A stretch of DNA of 56,278 nt from Deinococcales bacterium. GTDB lineage: Bacteria > Deinococcota > Deinococci > Deinococcales > JAAFIG01. Positions 52,683-56,278 of the stretch are shown here, piece after piece. The position numbers and the translations under genes are program-made. The notes below the pieces were generated by a model. That model searched no databases. It saw only the letters and a list, made by a program, of their open reading frames with translations, and was not told where the DNA came from. Location: contig JANYHH010000040.1 of NCBI GenBank assembly GCA_025359505.1, forward strand, positions 1 to 56,278, read 5' to 3'. Each line of letters starts with the position of its first letter. The stretch's first letter is position 1.

Positions 52683-55301
52683 ATGTCAGGCTCAGTTGTG
52701 CGATCCGTTGCGTTCACAGAGCTACCAACTTCGCTGGATCGTCTGATTGGGCGCGAAGCTGACTTGGAGCGGGCCGAGCGCCACTTTCAAAACGGTTTCG
52801 AGCGTCTGCTGACTGTGAGCGGGCCCGGCGGCAGCGGCAAAACCCGTTTCGCGCTCGCGCTCGCACAGCGACTCGCGAGCGGTTTCAGAGACGGTGTGGT
52901 GCTGATTGACCTCAGCGCTCAGCGCGAAGCCGCGCAGATCCCAGTCGAAGTGGTTCGGGTGTTGAACGCTCGAGCGTCAGGGTTCTCGGAAAGTCAATCG
53001 CTCGAGCAAATCCTCGGGAATAAAGCTTTTTTACTAATTTTGGATAACCTCGAGCAAATCGCGGGGGCGGGAGCGCCAATCACGACGCTATTGGAGCGTT
53101 TCCCCAACTTGCATCTGCTGGTCACCAGCCGCACAGTTCTGGGGATTCGCGGCGAGCGCCGCTTTCCGTTACAACCCCTCCCGTGCGTAGCGAAAGACGG
53201 TCGCGTTGGTTCGGCGGTCGAGCTGTTCCTCGAGCGGAGCAAAGCGGTCAATCCCGACTTGGAACTCACCGAGGGTAACGAACCCGTGCTGGTGCGGTTG
53301 TGCCAGCGGCTGGATGGATTGCCGCTGGCGCTGGAGTTGGCGGCCGCTCGCGGTGGGCTGTACAGCCCCGCAGGACTGCTGGCTTTGCTCGAGCAGGATG
53401 GTAATTTGAGCCTTCCAGGACGCCCCGAGCGTCACAGCAGTTTGGAACGTCTGCTGACTTGGAGCTGGGATTTGCTCGAGGGTTACGAGTGCGCCTTGTT
53501 GCGAAGACTGAGCGTGTTCGAGGGTGCGTTCGATGCCGATGCGGCCGCAGCCGTGGCGGGTGAATTCGGTGTGGCGACGCTCGGGGCGCTCAGTCGTCTG
53601 GCGGAACACCATTTGCTCGTCGCGTTGCCCGGGGAAACGCTGTGCTTTCGGTTGCTTGAAACGGTGCGGGTGTACGCGCTCGGGAAGCTCGAGTTGATGG
53701 GTGAGACTGCCCAGACGCGAGACCGTCACGCGGCTCACTACGGGAGCAAAGCCGAGGCGGTTTACGGCACACTGTACGAAACAACTTTTGAGTGGAGTTT
53801 GACCGAACTGGACTGGGCTTACGCGCAGTACGAATCGGCTTTGATCTGGATCATAGAGACTGAGAAAACATTATTGCTCAACGCTGCTTTCAATCTCGTG
53901 CGCCTCTTGAATGAGTACGACAGACGAGTCAATCACAACCATGAAAAACAAAGCAATCAACATCATCAGGGCAGTCAGCTCATTGAACGTCTGATATCAC
54001 TTCTACCGATAGATTGGATAAAAGAGCGTATTGAATTAAAAATTATACTAATCAGCATCATATATCTTGATGACGTTTCCGCGAATCTCACTGTCCTAGA
54101 ATCATTAAAAGAAGAAGCATCACTTCTTGAAAATGTTCTTTTATTAGCAAAAGTATTTTTCTATTATGCATTTATTACAATAAAGTCCGGTTCACTATCA
54201 AAGAAATTAATATTTGAGCAACTTGAAATACTCAAAAAACTAAATTTAAATCCGCATCCCGAAGCAAAACTGCAAAAAGCTAACGGTTATACTCTGTTAG
54301 CGCATCATCACTATATTTTAGGGGATTTTCCATGCTCTTTATTCTACTTCGAGAAAGCTTTGAACGCATCAAAAATGATTAAAACTACTCTTGCCTTGGT
54401 AAATGGTTTACAAAACGTCGGTTTGCTACGTTTCACAATTCACCAAGATAAAAGCTGTCTGACGCTCATCGAAGAAGCTCTTGAAGTCACCGACAAAATC
54501 GGTTTTAAGAAAATGATCGGCGGTAATCACTTACTACTCGGCGAGCTGAATCTCGCGTTTGGCAACATTAAATCAGCCCTAGCCCACGCAAACGTCACCA
54601 TAGAACAAAATCCAATCTCGAGCCGACCTGACTGGCTTTGGCGGGCCCGCGCAGTCAAAGCGCATTGCTCACTTGAGCAGAATCTGCTCCACGACGCTTG
54701 GACGCAAGCGGTTCAGAGCTTTCGTGAGGCTTTGGCTAAGGAAAGTTCAGTGTTTCTCAATCTAGCGGCGCTGACCTTATCAGACGTTCTGCTGCGCTCA
54801 GGCTTTCACACCGAGAGCGCGAAGTGGCTCGGATACGCGAAAGCCTGCTTCGCAGCCGCCGACCCAACGATTGCCGCCGCCACGGGAGCGTACATCAAAC
54901 ACACCCGCACCCAGCAACGCGAACGCCTCGAGCACCACCTGATTGCGCTGGGTTTTGACATCGCAGCCCGGAGTGTCAGTGCCGAGCAGCTACTCGAGTG
55001 GCTCGAGCAGGACAGCTTGAGCATGGCTGACAGGGTTTTGGAGTTCGCCAATTCACAGGATGCAGATTTGCCGCAAGCAACCGCAAGTCCGACCGAAGCT
55101 GAATCAAGGACTGGCCTCAGCCCTCGAGAGACAGAAATCCTGACCTTACTGGCGCAAGGACAGACGAACAAGCAGATTGCTCAGTCTCTCACGGTCTCGC
55201 CCAGCACCATTGAAACTCACCTGAAACGGCTGTTCATCAAGCTCGAGGTGCGAACGCGGGCGCAAGCGGTGAGCTGCGCTACAGAACTCGGCTGGCTGTA
55301 A
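52683..55301 (+). CDS. Large ATPase-TPR regulator with C-terminal LuxR domain
   Basis: The 872-residue protein has an NB-ARC-like ATPase with Walker A GPGGSGKT (47-54), a Walker B-like LLILDNLEQI (about 116-125) and a GLPLALELAAARGG helix typical of STAND ATPases. A long helical repeat region follows, and the end is a LuxR-type HTH (about 813-872, LSPRETEILTLLAQGQTNKQIAQSL). It is MalT-like in plan; the ligand is unknown. ATG 52683 lies 6 nt after TAAGGT (52671-52676). The middle (about 53.86-54.57 kb) is AT-rich and free of CTCGAG. Confidence 0.87.
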   Translation: MSGSVVRSVAFTELPTSLDRLIGREADLERAERHFQNGFERLLTVSGPGGSGKTRFALALAQRLASGFRDGVVLIDLSAQREAAQIPVEVVRVLNARASGFSESQSLEQILGNKAFLLILDNLEQIAGAGAPITTLLERFPNLHLLVTSRTVLGIRGERRFPLQPLPCVAKDGRVGSAVELFLERSKAVNPDLELTEGNEPVLVRLCQRLDGLPLALELAAARGGLYSPAGLLALLEQDGNLSLPGRPERHSSLERLLTWSWDLLEGYECALLRRLSVFEGAFDADAAAAVAGEFGVATLGALSRLAEHHLLVALPGETLCFRLLETVRVYALGKLELMGETAQTRDRHAAHYGSKAEAVYGTLYETTFEWSLTELDWAYAQYESALIWIIETEKTLLLNAAFNLVRLLNEYDRRVNHNHEKQSNQHHQGSQLIERLISLLPIDWIKERIELKIILISIIYLDDVSANLTVLESLKEEASLLENVLLLAKVFFYYAFITIKSGSLSKKLIFEQLEILKKLNLNPHPEAKLQKANGYTLLAHHHYILGDFPCSLFYFEKALNASKMIKTTLALVNGLQNVGLLRFTIHQDKSCLTLIEEALEVTDKIGFKKMIGGNHLLLGELNLAFGNIKSALAHANVTIEQNPISSRPDWLWRARAVKAHCSLEQNLLHDAWTQAVQSFREALAKESSVFLNLAALTLSDVLLRSGFHTESAKWLGYAKACFAAADPTIAAATGAYIKHTRTQQRERLEHHLIALGFDIAARSVSAEQLLEWLEQDSLSMADRVLEFANSQDADLPQATASPTEAESRTGLSPRETEILTLLAQGQTNKQIAQSLTVSPSTIETHLKRLFIKLEVRTRAQAVSCATELGWL

Positions 55302-55304
55302 GCG

Positions 55305-55326
55305 CTGTCCCATATTCGTGGGACAG
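55305..55326 (+). terminator. Hairpin after the LuxR-type regulator gene
   Basis: CTGTCCCA (55305-55312) and TGGGACAG (55319-55326) pair around a 6-nt loop, four bases after the stop. No T-run follows, so termination would be weak or factor-dependent. The rest of the spacer up to 55645 has no convincing gene. Confidence 0.45.
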
Positions 55327-55515
55327 ACAAAGCCGCTTGGAACCGTCTATCGTAACTCCTAGCACATAGACGCATTCATCGGCATGATTCAGGTTCTCGC
55401 AGTGATCTGAGTGTCTCTTGGAGTCTTTGCGCCATCCGAACGAGCCAATCCCCAGCTCGTCGGCACTTCGTTCATCCTCGAGATTCAACAGGGAGGGGTT
55501 CCTCGAGCGCAGAAG

Positions 55516-55534
55516 GTGTCAACGCCGTTGACAC
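55516..55534. promoter_or_regulatory. 19-bp palindrome upstream of a lipoprotein gene
   Basis: GTGTCAACG and CGTTGACAC are exact complements around a single central C. The right arm contains TTGACA (55528-55533), which may be the -35 box of the lipoprotein gene promoter 110 bp upstream of its start. It is a good operator candidate. Confidence 0.5.
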
Positions 55535-55644
55535 GACAAGTTCATGAGTAACGCAATCCACGTTTAAGCCCAACCTCGAGATCGCTCGAGACGGTCAACG
55601 CAAGCGGGGACTGGCTGATCTTCAGCCCGTTGGAGGATAATTTA

Positions 55645-56196
55645 ATGAATGCTCGCGCCTTAGCTCGTCTCGTGACCGCCGCAAGCGTCTTCGTGGTCGC
55701 GGCTGCTTGCAGCCAAACCCCGCCCGTTTCACCAGTGCCGAATGCTCAAAATACTGTGTACACAGCACAGGATTGGTACAATCAGCCTCGCAATCTCGTA
55801 CCGGCGGGCACGATCAGCGTCAATAACGCGGCGGCGAGCTTGAATTCCAGTGGCAATTCCAGTTTCGATTTAGACATCAACGGCAAAGTCGTCGGAGAAA
55901 CCTGCACCAATGGTCCCGGAGATCGTTGGACGCTCTCACCCGACAAGCAAACCTTGACCCGCAGCTACGCCTGCAACGGAACCACGCAAGTGGCGGTGCT
56001 GCACCAGGTCGCACCAGAGAATCAGACTTACGTCGGCTATTATCAAATGTCAGGATCCGATGGCTCGAGTGCCTTCGGACCGATTTCGATGACCAAATCT
56101 GGCATCGTCCCGGGAATCGACGTTACATGGTGGGCCAAGTCTAACTACTGGACACTTCTCAAGTTTGCACGTTCCCCACGCAATCTGAGACAATAG
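55645..56196 (+). CDS. Putative lipoprotein of unknown function
   Basis: The 183-residue protein has a lipoprotein signal peptide with the cysteine in VVAAAC (C22), then a Ser/Asn-rich secreted part with two cysteines (about C80 and C102) in a beta-rich context. GGAGG precedes ATG 55645, which decides the start. I do not recognise a family. The following gene, 35 bp on, may share its transcript. Confidence 0.7.
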   Translation: MNARALARLVTAASVFVVAAACSQTPPVSPVPNAQNTVYTAQDWYNQPRNLVPAGTISVNNAAASLNSSGNSSFDLDINGKVVGETCTNGPGDRWTLSPDKQTLTRSYACNGTTQVAVLHQVAPENQTYVGYYQMSGSDGSSAFGPISMTKSGIVPGIDVTWWAKSNYWTLLKFARSPRNLRQ

Positions 56197-56231
56197 CGGC
56201 TACTCCGTCCGACCAAGGAGAAAGTAGCCAC

Positions 56232-56278
56232 ATGAATCATAAACCCGTGCGAGACGCCCTGCAAGCCCACTTCGACCT
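56232..56278 (+). CDS. Start of a gene cut by the right edge
   Basis: ATG 56232 follows AAGGAGAAAG at a good distance and opens the frame MNHKPVRDALQAHFD, which runs to the end of the window. Nothing can be said about function. Confidence 0.5.
   Translation, partial: MNHKPVRDALQAHFD

Noticed and set aside
55279..55488. A 69-codon minus-strand frame after the LuxR-type regulator (Cys/His-bearing)
   Set aside because: No ribosome site or leaderless box at its start, and it overlaps the end of the regulator gene and a hairpin. Possible but unsupported.

Overview
The window looks like chromosomal DNA from a member of the Deinococcota (Deinococcus or a close relative). It is GC-rich. It carries a very long PilF-type ATPase with three N-terminal repeats, as in Thermus and Deinococcus, and a CASTOR/POLLUX-type channel. 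At least fifteen genes have a TANNNT -10 box only 5-8 nt before the start codon, which is the leaderless-promoter layout known from Deinococcus. The species cannot be named from the sequence alone. The hexamer CTCGAG is scattered through genes and spacers on a scale far above chance, and it is missing from the AT-rich stretches.

Layout. 0.3-7.9 kb: PAP2 phosphatase, an OmpR-type response regulator with its histidine kinase, trmH, a DUF5693 membrane protein, mnmA and ispF. 7.9-12 kb, accessory: a VapBC module beside a decayed duplicate of its own promoter and antitoxin start, an Ig-like lipoprotein, and an AT-rich membrane gene between two direct repeats. 12-23 kb: a giant ATPase-TPR regulator with a C-terminal SARP-like output, DinB, a GGDEF protein, a SUOX-fold enzyme, thrS behind a possible leader peptide, a ParE-type TA pair, a truncated methyltransferase, a VOC protein and der. 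23-28.4 kb: a nucleotidyltransferase, then a likely lysine-catabolic group (lysine 6-dehydrogenase-like, aminoadipate-semialdehyde dehydrogenase-like, HglS/DUF1338) divergent from a GntR/FCD regulator whose promoter holds a palindromic operator candidate.

28.4-35.5 kb: a second GGDEF protein, CDGSH protein, zinc-ribbon Ser/Thr kinase divergent from a DUF2201/VWA protein, a CASTOR/POLLUX channel and metK. 35.8-41.2 kb: two nucleoside-type ABC permeases, psuG, a RodZ-like HTH-PEGA membrane protein and an FMN reductase. 41.2-42.9 kb is a toxin-antitoxin island: a HigBA-like pair bracketed by a 180-bp duplication of the reductase 3' end whose borders fall exactly on CTCGAG, then a second VapBC pair. 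42.9-56.3 kb: FdhF/YdeP-type molybdoenzyme, ilvA, pilF, an ABC-2-type exporter, a frameshifted gene, a second large ATPase-TPR regulator with a LuxR output, a lipoprotein, and the first codons of a gene cut by the right edge.

Themes. (1) Housekeeping genes are dense in CTCGAG. AT-rich segments without it lie inside regulators, a kinase tail and small accessory genes, as if newer DNA had not yet gained the motif. (2) Four toxin-antitoxin modules in 35 kb, two of them tied to local duplications. (3) No rRNA, tRNA, CRISPR array or intact transposase was found. No database search was possible, so family names rest on motifs and recall.
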